From Punica granatum (taxonomy: Eukaryota > Streptophyta > Magnoliopsida > Myrtales > Lythraceae), in NCBI RefSeq assembly GCF_007655135.1, contig NC_045127.1, positions 3,534,001 to 3,598,000 of the forward strand: a stretch of DNA of 64,000 nt. Direction: 5' to 3'. The position numbers were made by a program, and so were the translations under genes. Shown here in pieces: positions 11,343 through 22,959 of the stretch (its first letter is position 1; each line of letters begins with the position of its first letter). The notes under the pieces were generated by a model. That model had not been told where the DNA came from and searched no databases. It saw only the letters and a program-made list of their open reading frames with translations.

Positions 11343-12999
11343 AGGCAGCGAGGGGAAAAGATGCCTCTTCTAGAAATAAATGCTCGAGTTGGATTTCTCC
11401 CTGTGTAGCTCCTTCCGTTCTAGTTTCATCTCTTTCGGTGGTATTTAGTAAGGTATGTCACAGAACTTCTGTATAGATTGAGGGATGCTGTATCGCTGAT
11501 TTCCTCAATATCAATATTAGTGATGCCACATCTAAGGTGAAACTTCGGTTTCTTTGCTTCCATGGTCATATAAGGTTTGATCTGATACTAGCATAACAAA
11601 GTGGAAATGCGCCATTGGAATATCGATCTTGGGGAGCTGCAGTGTTCTGAACTTTTGAATGTTTGGTTTTAATTCTCACAATATTCAATGAAATATTAAG
11701 TTGTGGAATGATAAACTCGCTTTTATGGCGTTGCAAGTCTCTTCTGATTGAGGTTAGTGTTTGTGGAAACTGTAAGAACCGGAAGTAAAGAGTGAATCTC
11801 CGTCATGTGTCCTTGGCTTTCTATCATCATTGTAAGTTTGGGATCCTCTATGTCGATGTGGTCCAAAGTTAGCCGAAACGATGGTAGTAAAGTAAATGCT
11901 CTGTGGACTTCCGTGCTTGAGGATTTCATTATGCAATTGTCTGAGTTGAGGTTCATCTTTCTGATCCCGATGACGATATCTTAAATTCTCATCAATCGTA
12001 TGGAAATTGTGATGCACTTGAACTTTAACCAGTGTCATTAGCAAATATGTGGCGTAATTCATGAAGCGAGCCAAAGGCCTATATATAAGGCCGTGCCATT
12101 GTCATCTTCCGTTGATGACAGTGTGTGCGTCCATTGTTTTGCCATAACATTCGAACTAATATGCTCAGCAATTATAGATGGATAGCTCCCTCGTTTTATC
12201 ACGTAATTCGGAACCAGTATTATCTGGTGACTTTGCTAACTGTTTCTTCCGTCCTAACTGATCCGTAAGACAGTGCAATCAATTAGACATTAAACTTGAC
12301 AGCACATACACTCTCTCACATGTCAAATCTTTTAAATTTCCCTTTTGCTTTTGGCCCGACAAGGTCCTCCGTCGACACGACACTGAGGTACCTTTTCCTT
12401 GAACACTCACATACTTCTATATCTTGTACAATTGATATCACAGTAAATGCATTCATCTTACTGTACTATTCGACAAAATCTATATATAGAACTTCATGAC
12501 GAAGTTTATTCAACACACATTTGATCCTATGATACACAAATCACACGCTAATCATCGTATGTCGACAAATATTGCTAGACCGATAAGCTTAATGTGCCTA
12601 TAGAGAAATCAGAGAAAAACTTTGGCTGAGAAAAGAGATGTTCGTCAGAATCATCACATGAATAATCGATCGGTGGAATATCTACGAGTATATTGAATTA
12701 ATTTTAAATATATATGATGAACCAATCCCATTCACATAGATATAATGCATGTACAGAAGAATATCCATCAATCACATGGACTTTTCCTTGTTCTCTCTTC
12801 TTTCCCGTACGGTCCGGTTCCGTACGCCTTCCCTCTTTCGGAAAAACGCGTTCTCGATTTCTTTTTTCTTTTTTTTTTGGAAATTATTTATTTCCACGAC
12901 GATTGATGTCGATATGTCGTGCTATAATAACTCACCGACACCAACCTGCGGATTAATTTATTATTTTCTGAATTATTGTCACTTGCATAGCATCGACAT
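11343..12999. other. Spacer, no recognised gene
   Basis: Begins with the thioredoxin m 3' untranslated region. The remainder has only short frames with no known motif. A T-rich run lies at 12860-12880. Confidence 0.4.
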
Positions 13000-13002
13000 G
13001 GC

Positions 13003-13024
13003 CACGTGTAATTCTATTATAAAT
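13003..13024 (+). promoter_or_regulatory. G-box and TATA box of the expansin gene
   Basis: A G-box CACGTG at 13003-13008 (within GCCACGTGTA) is followed by a TATA box TATAAAT at 13018-13024. The expansin ATG is 56 bp further on, which fits a short leader. G-boxes bind bZIP and bHLH factors in light, abscisic acid and stress control; regulation here is inferred. Confidence 0.5.
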
Positions 13025-13079
13025 CTCAACATGAACTTACAGCTTCTTCAAGAAATCGTCATTAGGGTTCATATAACAT

Positions 13080-14170
13080 ATGGGGAGTAACACTGAGCTT
13101 CATTTTCTGTGGCTATGGCGGATTTTGTTGCTTATGATCGGCGTGGCTGGCACAAGTACGGTGAAGGGAGTTGATGGACGAGGAAATGCAGGTTGGCTTC
13201 AAGGCCACGCCACCTTCTACGGGGCCGACCAAAGTCCCGCTGCTATGGGTGAGTCCATCGTGCGAAAACCAAGATATATATGTTAATTTCGATTATGTTC
13301 AGATACACCAATCTCAGCTGATTTGTTGATCTAAACCATCCAAGATATATCCGAGATAATACGAGAGTTCTCCCTTGCTCATTTATAACTTCAATGAATT
13401 CATCTTGATGTAGGAGGGGCGTGTGGCTACGATAACACATTCCATGCAGGCTTTGGGGCACACACGACGGCATTGAGCACGGTGCTCTTCAGGGGTGGGG
13501 AGGCCTGTGGCGGCTGCTACCAAGTGGCATGTGATTACCATCTTGACCCTAAGTGGTGCCTTAGGGCTGCTTCCGTCACCGTCACCGCCACCAATTTCTG
13601 CCCTCCGAATAACAACGGAGGATGGTGTGACCCACCGCGTCAACATTTCGATATGTCCGTGGCCGCTTTTCTGAGGATTGCAAGGCCAGGCAATGAAGGC
13701 ATCGTTCCCATAATATATAGAAGGTAATTAAGGGACTATGCATTCAATGCTTAGTTACTTAATGGCTGCAGTTGGACTTTCTATGCATGGATTTATATAT
13801 TTCTTGTATTGTTGCATATGGAAAATAATGTGTATATTGTATCAACCGTATAAATAGGGCATCGTGCAAAAGAAGAGGTGGGTTGCATTTCACCCTCAAA
13901 GGCCAATCCAATTTTCACATGGTGATGATCTCGAATGTCGGTGGCAGCGGAGATGTTAAGGCCGTATCGGTGAGGGGGTCGAGGACAAGGACGTGGGTGC
14001 CCATGCACCGGAACTGGGGAGCGAACTGGCAGAGCAGCATCGACCTTCGAGGTCAGAGATTGTCTTTCAGGCTCACCCTAGTTGACGGGATGACAATGGA
14101 GTTTCTCAACATCATCCCATCATCATGGAAGTTTGGCCAGACGTATTCGTCGCGATCTCAGTTCTCGTAA
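13080..14170 (+). CDS. EXPA: Alpha-expansin, divergent clade (3 exons)
   Basis: Exons 13080-13248, 13414-13723 and 13858-14170 give 263 residues. Expansins loosen cell walls without hydrolysis. Order: hydrophobic signal peptide (LWRILLLMIGVAGT); six-stranded double-psi barrel domain with HATFYGAD, GGACGYDNTFHAGFGAHTTA, paired cysteines and the HFD motif (PRQHFDMS); then the C-terminal cellulose-binding domain with conserved aromatics (VPMHRNWGANWQS) and the end SSWKFGQTYSS. Most alpha-expansins read GYGNLYSQGYG at the first loop. The GYDNTFHAGFG form here is, from memory, that of the EXPA20-26-like group. Intron phases and positions agree with the family. A G-box/TATA promoter lies just upstream. 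Gene identity is firm, subclade less so. Confidence 0.93.
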
Positions 14171-14641
14171 AAAGGCACACGGGAAAGGGGCTTCCTTTTC
14201 TTGGATAAGTTGGTGAATTTCATTAGGCGATAAGAGAATATAAAAGCCACTCATCCAAGTACAAGGGAAGGCACTTCTTTGATTATATATACGGAAACCT
14301 AATTTATCCTTTTTGTTTGTTTTCGGTGATCACATATATAGAGATTTGAATGCCAATAATATGGTTTCGTTGGGGATGGTATTATTTTTGAATTTGCCAT
14401 CTCCTAGCTCTAATATGTAGTTACAGGCACGAGTTTATCTTGTAACTCATATATATATATATATATATTGTATACCTCCCGAACTAAAAAATAGGAGATA
14501 TCAATGTGCTTTTAATGGACGCGGTGTTATCAATATATATAAGTAGGCTTTATATAGTAATAATGCTGCACTATATAATATAAAGTGTATTGACAAATTA
14601 TGTAAATAAAAATACAAGACAAAAGATGGAGATTGAAAATG

Positions 14642-14820
14642 TGATTAGTTTATGAAAAGATGGTGTAGTATAGTGGCATACACTCTCATCTGTTGACCTA
14701 AGGTCACAGGTTCGATATTTAGTGGGATTACCGTACTCCTTTATTAGTTATTTAAAATTTTCTTATTATTGTACTGGCCTTGAGTCTCCTTTGTAACCGA
14801 AAAAAAAATATGATTAGTTT
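14642..14820 (+). mobile_element. SINE copy A (tRNA-derived)
   Basis: The body begins GATGGTGTAGTATAGTGGCA, an A-box-like start of RNA polymerase III promoters, and has a B-box-like AGGTTCGATAT near 14709. It ends TTTGTAACCG plus a run of A. Flanking target copies TGATTAGTTT are at 14642-14651 and 14811-14820. Size of about 160 bp, internal boxes, A-tail and target duplication all fit a plant SINE. Confidence 0.7.
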
Positions 14821-14987
14821 GAGGAAACGGGTTTGGTGCAGAGGCACTAGCCGCCGCCCAGAATCATGAAGTCTCGAGTTTGATCCTCATCAGTGGGATT
14901 TCTGTGCCTCTTTATTCAGCTTTGCTACTTCTATTCTTGTATTAGATTATAATCCTCCCTTATAATCGGAAAAAATGTGATTAGTTA
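14811..14987 (+). mobile_element. SINE copy B (tRNA-derived, same family)
   Basis: The head is GGTTTGGTGCAGAGGCACTA, the B-box-like part is CGAGTTTGATCCTC, the middle CAGTGGGATTTCTGTGCCTC matches copy A (TAGTGGGATTACCGTACTCC), and the end is TATAATCGG plus A-run. It is flanked by the target copy at 14811-14820 and a third one at 14978-14987. It lies in the same orientation as copy A and shares one target repeat with it. Confidence 0.7.
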
Positions 14988-14989
14988 AA

Positions 14990-17640
14990 TGACTATTACA
15001 TCAATTAATTGATAATTAATTCTTCTAAGCCCATGCTCAACGACAGGGACTTGATTGAACAATATTGCTTAGCTAGCTAGCCTTGTAAGGGCGTGAGTCT
15101 TGACCATCACTGGGCAAACAGTTTAGTGATGATTTACTAAATCAGTAGAACATATATGCAGGCATATAACCTTAATATGATCTATATATGTTACTAATCG
15201 CCGGCTCCAACCCCATGTCAATATTAGTTGTATAATATGTGTTCCAATTGGCAAAATTCAGTTGTATATTTGATGATTTCGTTGTTCATGTCAATATGGG
15301 CCTTGCGAAATGAAACTCCTGATTTTTCAGAAATCACGGGTTCAGGATCGAGTGCAATAATAATTCTATTAAGGAAAAAGTAATAATGAACACTTATAAA
15401 AGGCCAGAGATCAAATCATGAAATATGGTCGCCACTTATCCAAAAGATGATACCGTTGATGGCATATAATATAAGAGTGGAACATATTCTTATTTCTTTC
15501 CATCATTTCATCAACGCTAAGGATCGACATCAACAACCTTATTCATTACTTCTGCTTATATGTACTTATCAAGAGAGACCGACCGGAATTCACGATCACG
15601 CAGTAGAAGGCCCTTCATTTGTTTGCTGGAACAGCAGCTGCATGACGTGGTGTTGGAGGTGGAACTGGAACAACATGATCAGTGGCATAATGAACAAAAA
15701 TTGTTCGTGATAATCTCTTACGGGTCGTCGTATATTCAATTGACATGAATCAATTGCAGTGGATGGTATAATTGAAATGCTTGCTCAAGGCCCGAACCCG
15801 AAGATTCAGCTGTCATGAGAGTTACATTTGTTGAACATGTGTATGTACGGATAGTACCGACATAGTAAAAGTATGTATGTATGGTTCATTGATTTGGGTC
15901 ATGTGTCGTGACATTCTATGTACGGACTATGAGATGCAAACCGTGGGGCTTATTGGGCCCAGGAAAAAAAAGAAAAAGAAAAAGCTTTTCTAACGCCCAA
16001 ATTCGAAAAATGTGATCACACAACATGCCGTAATTAATTAATAAAATGATTTTGATATTTTGCATCTTAGTTCTGCCTGCTTAAAAATCGCTGATTGCTA
16101 ATCTTTGTTGGTAGTCTAATGGCAAAAAATTAATTAAAGGAGCAACTTCAACTACATGAATGATGCTATCATGGTTGCCTAGCAAAATAACTACCATGAT
16201 TGTCTAATAAAAACAACTATTGCAGTTATTTTTTTCTTATCCGTTAAATCTTCTTATGTAGGATATGAACCGTACACATGGTCAATATCTTTTTCCTTAA
16301 GATTTATCTCTTATAGTTTGAGCATCGATTTTTTCACTACGAATCTTCTCAACGACGCTTGATTGCACCCATAAACTAGCCGGATCCGCTTTGATATTAA
16401 ACCGAACCGAAATCCACCGATTCAATCAAATAAAATACAATTTAATAACTTAAAAGGAAAAGAAAAGGAAAAAAATGATAAATAAATTCTAAAATCACCT
16501 GACCGTTACGCTCCCAATTGAATAGAGAATGAAACCTCTAAAATTTCTTCTGCTATATTCCTTTATTTCTGAATCTGTAGTCATCCCCAAGCGAATTTAC
16601 GCTCCATTCTCGATCGAGGGAGATCAAAAATTTAGAAAACATCCGAAATCCTCAGCACACTGTAGTATCTTAGTCTCTATCAAGAGAAGAAAAGTTTTTG
16701 TTTGATGAAATAAACTATTAAGCTTTCCTAATTCAATACTTGGATATTCATTATTCGAATCCTTACATCTAGTTATTCCTTGAGCCTAAATTTTCATCAT
16801 GAAGTACATTGTTTTTCTCTCGAGGATTAGGAATTTGGAAATATTGAGCGACTGGGAGGCTGCACCATATTTTCCTCCAGTGCGACCTCCGTCAACGATG
16901 CTGACATCTCATCCTTGAAGATCTTAGACTCTTTGCTATCAACATAAGAGAGACGTGACGATCTTGATCATCCCCGCGAAAACAATTGCAATCTCGAGTT
17001 GATCATGGATCAATCCATCCATTGTGCGAGAAAAAGAGCCACCATGACATATCACTTGTCGACCTCCCACATCGCTCGACGATCCACTTGTCACTCGAGG
17101 GCCCCACTTGAGGCAATCATTCTTATAAATGAAAAAGTTTTCATCCAATGCACAGTCTTGCTTGCAGGTTCGAGTGCACCATAATTACCACACAGTCATA
17201 CCGAACTAGAAATGAATTGACATTCCTCGTAATGGAAAACAGAAACCCAAGGATGATACATGATGGAGATTCCATAAGTTAATATCATTCATAAACTATT
17301 GTTGGACTCGAAGCTGTTCGTAAGACCGCGGTTCCCCTAAATCCAAATTTCGATGGTCCGTTTCCACCTTTTATTTTTTTCCAGTAGATTTTTTTCAGTA
17401 GATTTTTTTTTTTTTTGTCGATGGTGCGTCTCTATTTGATTACGCTGGTATAAGATCAAACGTCATTATATATGTTACAATGTATGGCCATGAATTGAGG
17501 AGGCAAAGAACCCGAAGTTTCGCTCTAAAGGTGGCATATAATATATCACCAATATTGAGCCGATATGACAGTGAGTAACCGTGGAAGAACCTTAGCTCAA
17601 GCTCTAAGATCGGTATCATAGGGCTTAGTGGACCCAAAAA
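14990..17640. other. Long AT-rich spacer, no recognised gene
   Basis: About 2.6 kb between the SINE pair and the SCI1-like promoter. Short frames at 15447-15748 and 16939-17184 have no known motif or convincing splice partners. Poly-T runs occur near 17395-17416. Confidence 0.4.
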
Positions 17641-17668
17641 TATTTCTCTTAAAGCCCATAGTCCTTTC

Positions 17669-17708
17669 GGCCCATTATTTGGTCTGGGCCTAATATCTTC
17701 TCGGCCCA
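17669..17708 (+). promoter_or_regulatory. Site II motifs upstream of the SCI1-like gene
   Basis: GGCCCA at 17669-17674, TGGGCC at 17685-17690 and GGCCCA at 17703-17708, about 95-135 bp ahead of the coding start. No TATA box is evident. The pattern fits a cell-proliferation or housekeeping promoter. Confidence 0.55.
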
Positions 17709-17802
17709 AAAATGTGATTTCCTAATTTTCTTTCAGGAATATTTGTCATTTTCATTTCCTTCGACCTGATCAGCAGCGTTCTGCTTGATTCAGCCGGAGA
17801 AG

Positions 17803-20800
17803 ATGGCCGGAGATCGGGACGGAACCCCGTCGGGGAAATCCGACTACTCCCACGAAGGCGATAGAAAATCCAGGAGCAAGTCACGAGAAGATTCTGAATC
17901 CAGTCGGAAGCAGCGGGAGAGCCCCGATGCTGAATCCGAAGAGGGGAGAGGCGGAAGGAAGAGGGAGAAAAGTCGGAGGAAGTCGCGCGAGAGCTCGGAA
18001 TCGGAGGAGGATGAGGAGAGGAAGCATCGCAAGAGAGATAGGTCGAGGAGGAGGTCCAGGAACCGCTACAGCAGCGAGTCGGATTCGGATGGTTCGAGCT
18101 CTGAGGATTCTGAATCGGAGTCCGAGTCGGAGTATTCGGACTCGGAGACCGGTGCGAGCAAGAGCGAGAGCGAGGGGGAGAGGAGGAGGAGGAAGAGGAG
18201 GGAGAGGAGGAGAAGGGAGGAGGAGAAGGAGAGGAAGAGAAGGAAGAGAGAGAGAGAGAAGAAGCGAAGGAGGAAGGAGAGAGAAGAGGAGGAAGAGAGG
18301 AGGAGAAGGAGGAAGAAGAAGAAAGAGAGGAAGAGGAGGAAAGAAAAGGAGAGGGCAGAGAGAGGGAAGACGGGTGCAGTGACCAACTCCTGGGGGAAGT
18401 ATGGGATTATCAGAGAAACCGATATGTGGTGAGTGTTCTGTGATTGTTCGGACAGAAGTTTTCTCTTTTGCCGTCTCATTGTTTTATCAGCTTGCTGTTT
18501 TGGTGTCGTGGAACATACCAGTGTCTCAGCTCTTTGGTAGTATGGATTTGGTTGAGCAGAGGGAATAGGCCGAGGAATCCGATCCTAAGGTTTCTGGCTG
18601 TTCCGTTTGCGTTGGTCATTTATCGCGATAGGGGCGAACGAGGCCTGAAGTTTTTCTGTTTGTGATGCTGATAGCATCGAGATAGGACTAGCTACAAGAA
18701 CAGTTTTGATGGATATATATGCTGAATTTATGTATAGACCAGCTATCGCGAGTTTCTCTGTATCTGTACACAAAGGGCCAAATTTTGTTTTGATTTGATG
18801 TATATTTTGGCTTCATCAGTTCCTTGATCTAAAAAGGCATGATTCTATGGCAGGACTAAACGTCCGGAGTTCACTGCATGGTTAGCTGAAGTTAAACAGG
18901 TATTCCCCTGTAGTTTCCTCCCCGATTGCCCCTAGAATATTTGCTGGTTTGCAGTCTTCTTGTATAAGAAATTAAAACCATTTCTTGCGAGACTCATATT
19001 GATAGTTTCAAATCATCCACTGCATTATAAATATTGCCAAAACTTAGAAATCATGGACCGTATTATATGTCAATGTCATGTGATGTTTTGCAGTCGTGGG
19101 AAGTTAAGGAGATGTATTAATAGCTTGTACGTGCAATTGCAGGTTAACCTGGAGAATCTGGCCAACTGGGAAGAGAAGCAGATGTTCAAACAGTATGTGA
19201 ATAATATGTTGAGTTTGAGTATCTATGTCTTCCTAGCATATCCGTTATAAGTGATTATTTTTATTCTACAGGTTCATGGAAGACCATAATACAGCCACTT
19301 TTCCTTCCAAAAAGTAAGTAATGGTTCCTTGTGCACCGCTGGTAGTCTCCTTCGTAATGTAATATTATGCTTGCCTTGCTCTCTTTTGAGAAACTTATTG
19401 CTGGACATGGTAGAGCATGCTCTGGTTACCTTACCGCAATGGGCAATGATCTGAACATCTCGTTTAGCTAGTTTATTTAGATTGCTTTAGGTATACTAGT
19501 GTCTCTTTCTTCATGCATTTTGTAAGAACCAACAATCTTCAAAGAAATTATTATCTTTGTTTATGTTCTCGTCTGTCCATTTGGTTTCCGTGCCTTGACA
19601 GGAAAGTTTTTCTGAAACAATTCTCGACATGTGGTGTTTTCATGCAGGTATTATAATCTTGATGCTTATCATAGACGTGAACTGGAGAAGGAGATTAAGA
19701 AGGGTCTGAAAAAGGTCCGGCAAAAAGAACGCACTGTATTCAATGATGAAGAGCAACGAAGGTATGCCTTTATTGCATGTCACTGGGTCATAATACTATT
19801 CAATTCTCTGCTGTCCTGCAAGGATTTTCTTAATAGAAGGTGAAATTATGAAGGTGTTGGATAATAATCTGGCATCAGAACACGATTCTATAACGTATCA
19901 AATGACCGTGCTGCATCAGTCATGGTTTCTGGTCTGACCTCTCGGTAGGAGGACTGAGATGGGAACTTGATCTCAGATATGTGCACCCTTTGAATAGGTC
20001 TTGGTCTAAAGCATTCTTACTGTAAAATTATAATGTGATCAAGTAAAGAGCTTTCTCAATTATTTTATAGGCATCGACTTGTTTTCATTTACCCTTGTAA
20101 GTGTTTGTTCCTTATGCTCTTCTAGAGAAACTGACTAGGGTGTAATCATCGTTATTTTGGATATAGTATATGCACCCAAAATTGTAACTGTTACCTGGCA
20201 AATTGTGCTTTGCTGCTTACCCTTTTTGATATGTCATCTTCAATGGTTGCCCCGGATGAGTCCCTACAACTTCCAGTTGATCTCCAACTATAAATCAATT
20301 TTCTCTTAAGGTGACCGCTTATAGTTGTACCAATTGATTGTTTGATAAAATGATGTAGATTCAGGTTTTGTCTATATTTTCTCCTAATGAATCAAGCATC
20401 TCGTCTATTTTGAATTTCAACTGAAGAACTTATGGTTTTTCGAAATTTTTGCAGGCTTGAACTGCAGCAAGAAAGAGAGAGGCAGAAGGAAGAGGAGGTC
20501 AATGCCTTGAAACTATCCATGCAGAGTGGAATGGTACGTTCTTTGATCGGTCGGGACAAAGCTGCAGACAACCTTAGAGACACTATTATGTCCATCTTAT
20601 TGATCATTTCTCCTACTCCTTTCTTTTACTTGGAATATACAGGCACAAGCAATGAAAGAGCAAGCCCGACTGAGGGAAGAGATGGCATATCAGTACAAGC
20701 TTGGCAATTTCGAGGTAAAATACCGGAGCCGGATAAACTTCAAGCCATCTCATCTATTTCGTTACTGACCCCAAATTTTGGCAATGTTCCATGTGCAGGC

Positions 20801-20846
20801 CGCAGCAGCTATACAGAGAAGACTGGATCCGAACATTGCTATGTGA
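17803..20846 (+). CDS. SCI1: Style cell-cycle inhibitor 1 (SCI1)-like protein, 8 exons
   Basis: Exons: 17803-18428, 18854-18899, 19143-19192, 19272-19313, 19648-19761, 20455-20533, 20643-20714, 20799-20846; 358 residues, all junctions in phase with GT/AG borders. Exon 1 encodes a long Arg/Ser/Glu/Lys-rich low-complexity region like SR-type nuclear proteins, ending in the conserved NSWGKYGIIRETDMW. Later exons give RPEFTAWLAEVKQ, NLENLANWEEKQMFKQ, FMEDHNTATFPSKKYYNLDA, ERTVFNDEEQRR, EMAYQYKLGNFE and AIQRRLDPNIAM. This C-terminal block is the mark of SCI1 proteins, described from Nicotiana styles as nuclear inhibitors of cell proliferation. Several exons are only 42-50 bp. The N-terminal repeat is longer than I recall for the Nicotiana protein. 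Function outside styles is not known from sequence. Confidence 0.9.
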
Positions 20847-22197
20847 CAGAACTGTCTCTGATTTCGCTCTTCGGTTATGCCGTCGTGCTTCAGTCCTCTT
20901 TACCAGTTTTGCAATTTCAGTATCTTCCCATGCTCACGTCGACTATATCAGCTCTTTATCAGTAATTTAGTATACTTCCAGTACAGCTCGGAGAAGAACA
21001 CTAGTTTTTATTGAGTACTTGTACCATCATTATGTTAGCTATGTGATTATTATATACTTATATTATCTCGTTAGTAATACGGATGAGGATATATTCCAGC
21101 AAAAAAAAAAAATTGAGTTGAGGATATTAGAATATATAGTTAGCTCACGAAAAATTCAGCATCTTTTCTCTCGTTTTTAGATTTGGATGAGTCTTGAAAG
21201 TATAATTGATAATCGGAGTCGTACTTCTGATTGAAAAAAGAAGATCTAAGGGAATCTAATTGAAGCACCAATGAGCAAAAAAAGAAGACTCAATCGGTAC
21301 GGTAACTGACTGCTGAATGGGATTTCCAGAGGCCTTTTATGTTTCTTTTTCTTTTTTTCTTTTTTTTTTTTAAGCTGGAATTGGGCAAATTTTCAGTCAT
21401 GGGAGTCATATTTACTAAAGAGCTCCGTCCATCCATCTTTCTTGTCTGTTATCTCTCGTTAAGTAAATGCCACCGCAGGACAACATGTGTGATGCAGGCT
21501 AATAATTAATTACATCGTCAATCAAATTATTATTAAAGAAAAAAAAACACATGGTCTAGCTTTACAAAAAATAAATATAAGAAAATTTCAAACCTCAATT
21601 TCATTATATACTTGCATAAATATAAAATAAATATATTCGCCACTCCCATCATGATTCGTGAAGTTAGATTGAGACACTCGGACAGACCTTCCCCACAGTT
21701 CCTCTGCCTCAGATATCTTAATCAAGATTCAGCTCACGTTATGGTTATAAACTCATCCACCAGAAAGTTTAAATTTAATTAACTTCCATCCACACCTTTT
21801 ATTTTTATTTTTATTTTAGTAATTAATTAAAAATATTCTAAAAAATAAATAAGAAGAAGAAGAAGAAGAAAGCTGCAGATCAATCATATCCGAAGGTGTA
21901 AATCGCCAGCATCACTCGGATTAGGAGTTCAAAGGGGAAGAATGCCCACATTGGAATTGAAACATGCCACTGCCACTGCCGCCGCCACCACCCCCATCAT
22001 CATCATCCATTTACAATAGACAACATCCCATGACCCAATTCAACATGTACAGAGAGGGGAGAAAAAAAAAAAAAAAAAAAAAAGGACGCCTTTTTTTTTC
22101 CGAAGAAGAAGAAGAAGAAAAAGAAGAAAAGGCTGCAATGAAACACCTAACCCGACAAAGTTCCAGTTAGCTAATTACAAAAGCTTGATTGAGAATT
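20847..22197. other. Spacer with simple repeats
   Basis: Contains the SCI1-like 3' untranslated region, A-rich runs (21101-21110, 21536-21548, 22062-22083), a GAA/AAG repeat at 21851-21870 and another at 22103-22130 just past the end of the ERF gene. No coding region is recognised. Confidence 0.45.
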
Positions 22198-22893
22198 TCA
22201 AGCACAGCACCTGTACAGTTTGTTCTTCTTGAAGGGAACCACCGTGTGCGATGCGAACCCACACTCCTGCTTCCCAAAGTTAGTCGGCGCGTTCGGCCCC
22301 CGCAGGCGCAGCGCCGCCCTGTCGTACACCATGGCCGCCTCCTCGGCCGTGTCGTAGGTCCCCAGCCACTGCCTCAGCCGCCCGTCCCTGATCTCTGCCA
22401 CCCACCGCCCCCACGGCCGCTGCCTCACGCCCCTGTACCTCTTCGACTTCGTCCCTGATCCTCCTCCTGCGCCGCCGCCGCCAGCGGCCTTCTTGGCGGC
22501 CGGCGGCGGCGGTGATTGCGCCTGCGACTGCACCTGCGCCTGCGATTTCTCGGCCGGCTCGATCCTGATCTCGTTGACGTAGCGCTTCACCTTGCGCCAG
22601 CGGCGGCGGTTGCCCTCCGGCCCCTCGCGCTCCTCGTCGCTGGAGGAGTCGGTGGCGTCGCTGTCCGTGACGGAGATCCGCACGACCCTGATGGCCGGCT
22701 TCTTGGGGGCGTCCGAGGTCGAATTCCCGCTGTCCTCGGTCGACACGGTGGACTCCGACTCCACCTGGTTCGAGAGCGATCGCTTGAGGGGCTTCGAGCT
22801 GGAGATCTCAGTCAGGGCGGAAGAGAGCGTGGTCACCGTCGTCTTCGTGGTGGTCGTGGTTGCGGTGGTGGTCGATTGGGGTGAGCAGGCCAT
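22198..22893 (-). CDS. AP2/ERF transcription factor, CRF (group VI) type
   Basis: Intronless frame of 231 residues from the ATG at 22893; the longer upstream frame is discarded because it runs through a telomere-like 5' leader. Residues about 75-115 carry the CRF/TEH-type motif ([18 protein letters not shown] then [12 protein letters not shown]) that marks cytokinin response factors and their group VI-L relatives. After a Gly/Ala-rich linker comes one AP2 domain: [20 protein letters not shown] ... [18 protein letters not shown] ... RGPNAPTNF. The chain stops about 22 residues after the domain ([16 protein letters not shown]) and lacks the long acidic C-terminus of most CRFs. The AP2 domain is shortened between EIRD and WLGT. 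The protein should bind GCC-box-type DNA in the nucleus. Which CRF subgroup it belongs to is uncertain. Confidence 0.9.
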   Translation of the reverse strand: MACSPQSTTTATTTTTKTTVTTLSSALTEISSSKPLKRSLSNQVESESTVSTEDSGNSTSDAPKKPAIRVVRISVTDSDATDSSSDEEREGPEGNRRRWRKVKRYVNEIRIEPAEKSQAQVQSQAQSPPPPAAKKAAGGGGAGGGSGTKSKRYRGVRQRPWGRWVAEIRDGRLRQWLGTYDTAEEAAMVYDRAALRLRGPNAPTNFGKQECGFASHTVVPFKKNKLYRCCA

Positions 22894-22932
22894 CAAATTG
22901 CACGAGAAACGAGAGGGAGAGATGGGTCGGTT

Positions 22933-22957
22933 AGGGTTAGGGTTAGGGTTAGGGCTC
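22933..22957 (-). repeat. Telomere-like hexamer repeat in ERF leader
   Basis: Four copies of GGTTAG/TTAGGG in a row on the plus strand, i.e. AACCCT repeats reading toward the ERF gene, 40-65 bp upstream of its ATG. Plant telomeres use TTTAGGG; this is the six-base form. AACCCT runs in promoters and leaders act as telo-box elements in plants. Confidence 0.6.
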
Positions 22958-22959
22958 GG

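Noticed and set aside
15560..15748. 62-residue plus-strand frame after a TATA-like site
   Set aside because: No signal peptide, domain or splice partner; composition is not convincing.
17844..18479. Ser/Leu-rich and Arg-rich frames overlapping SCI1 exon 1 in other frames
   Set aside because: By-products of the purine-rich repeat; only the frame ending NSWGKYGIIRETDMW continues into conserved exons.
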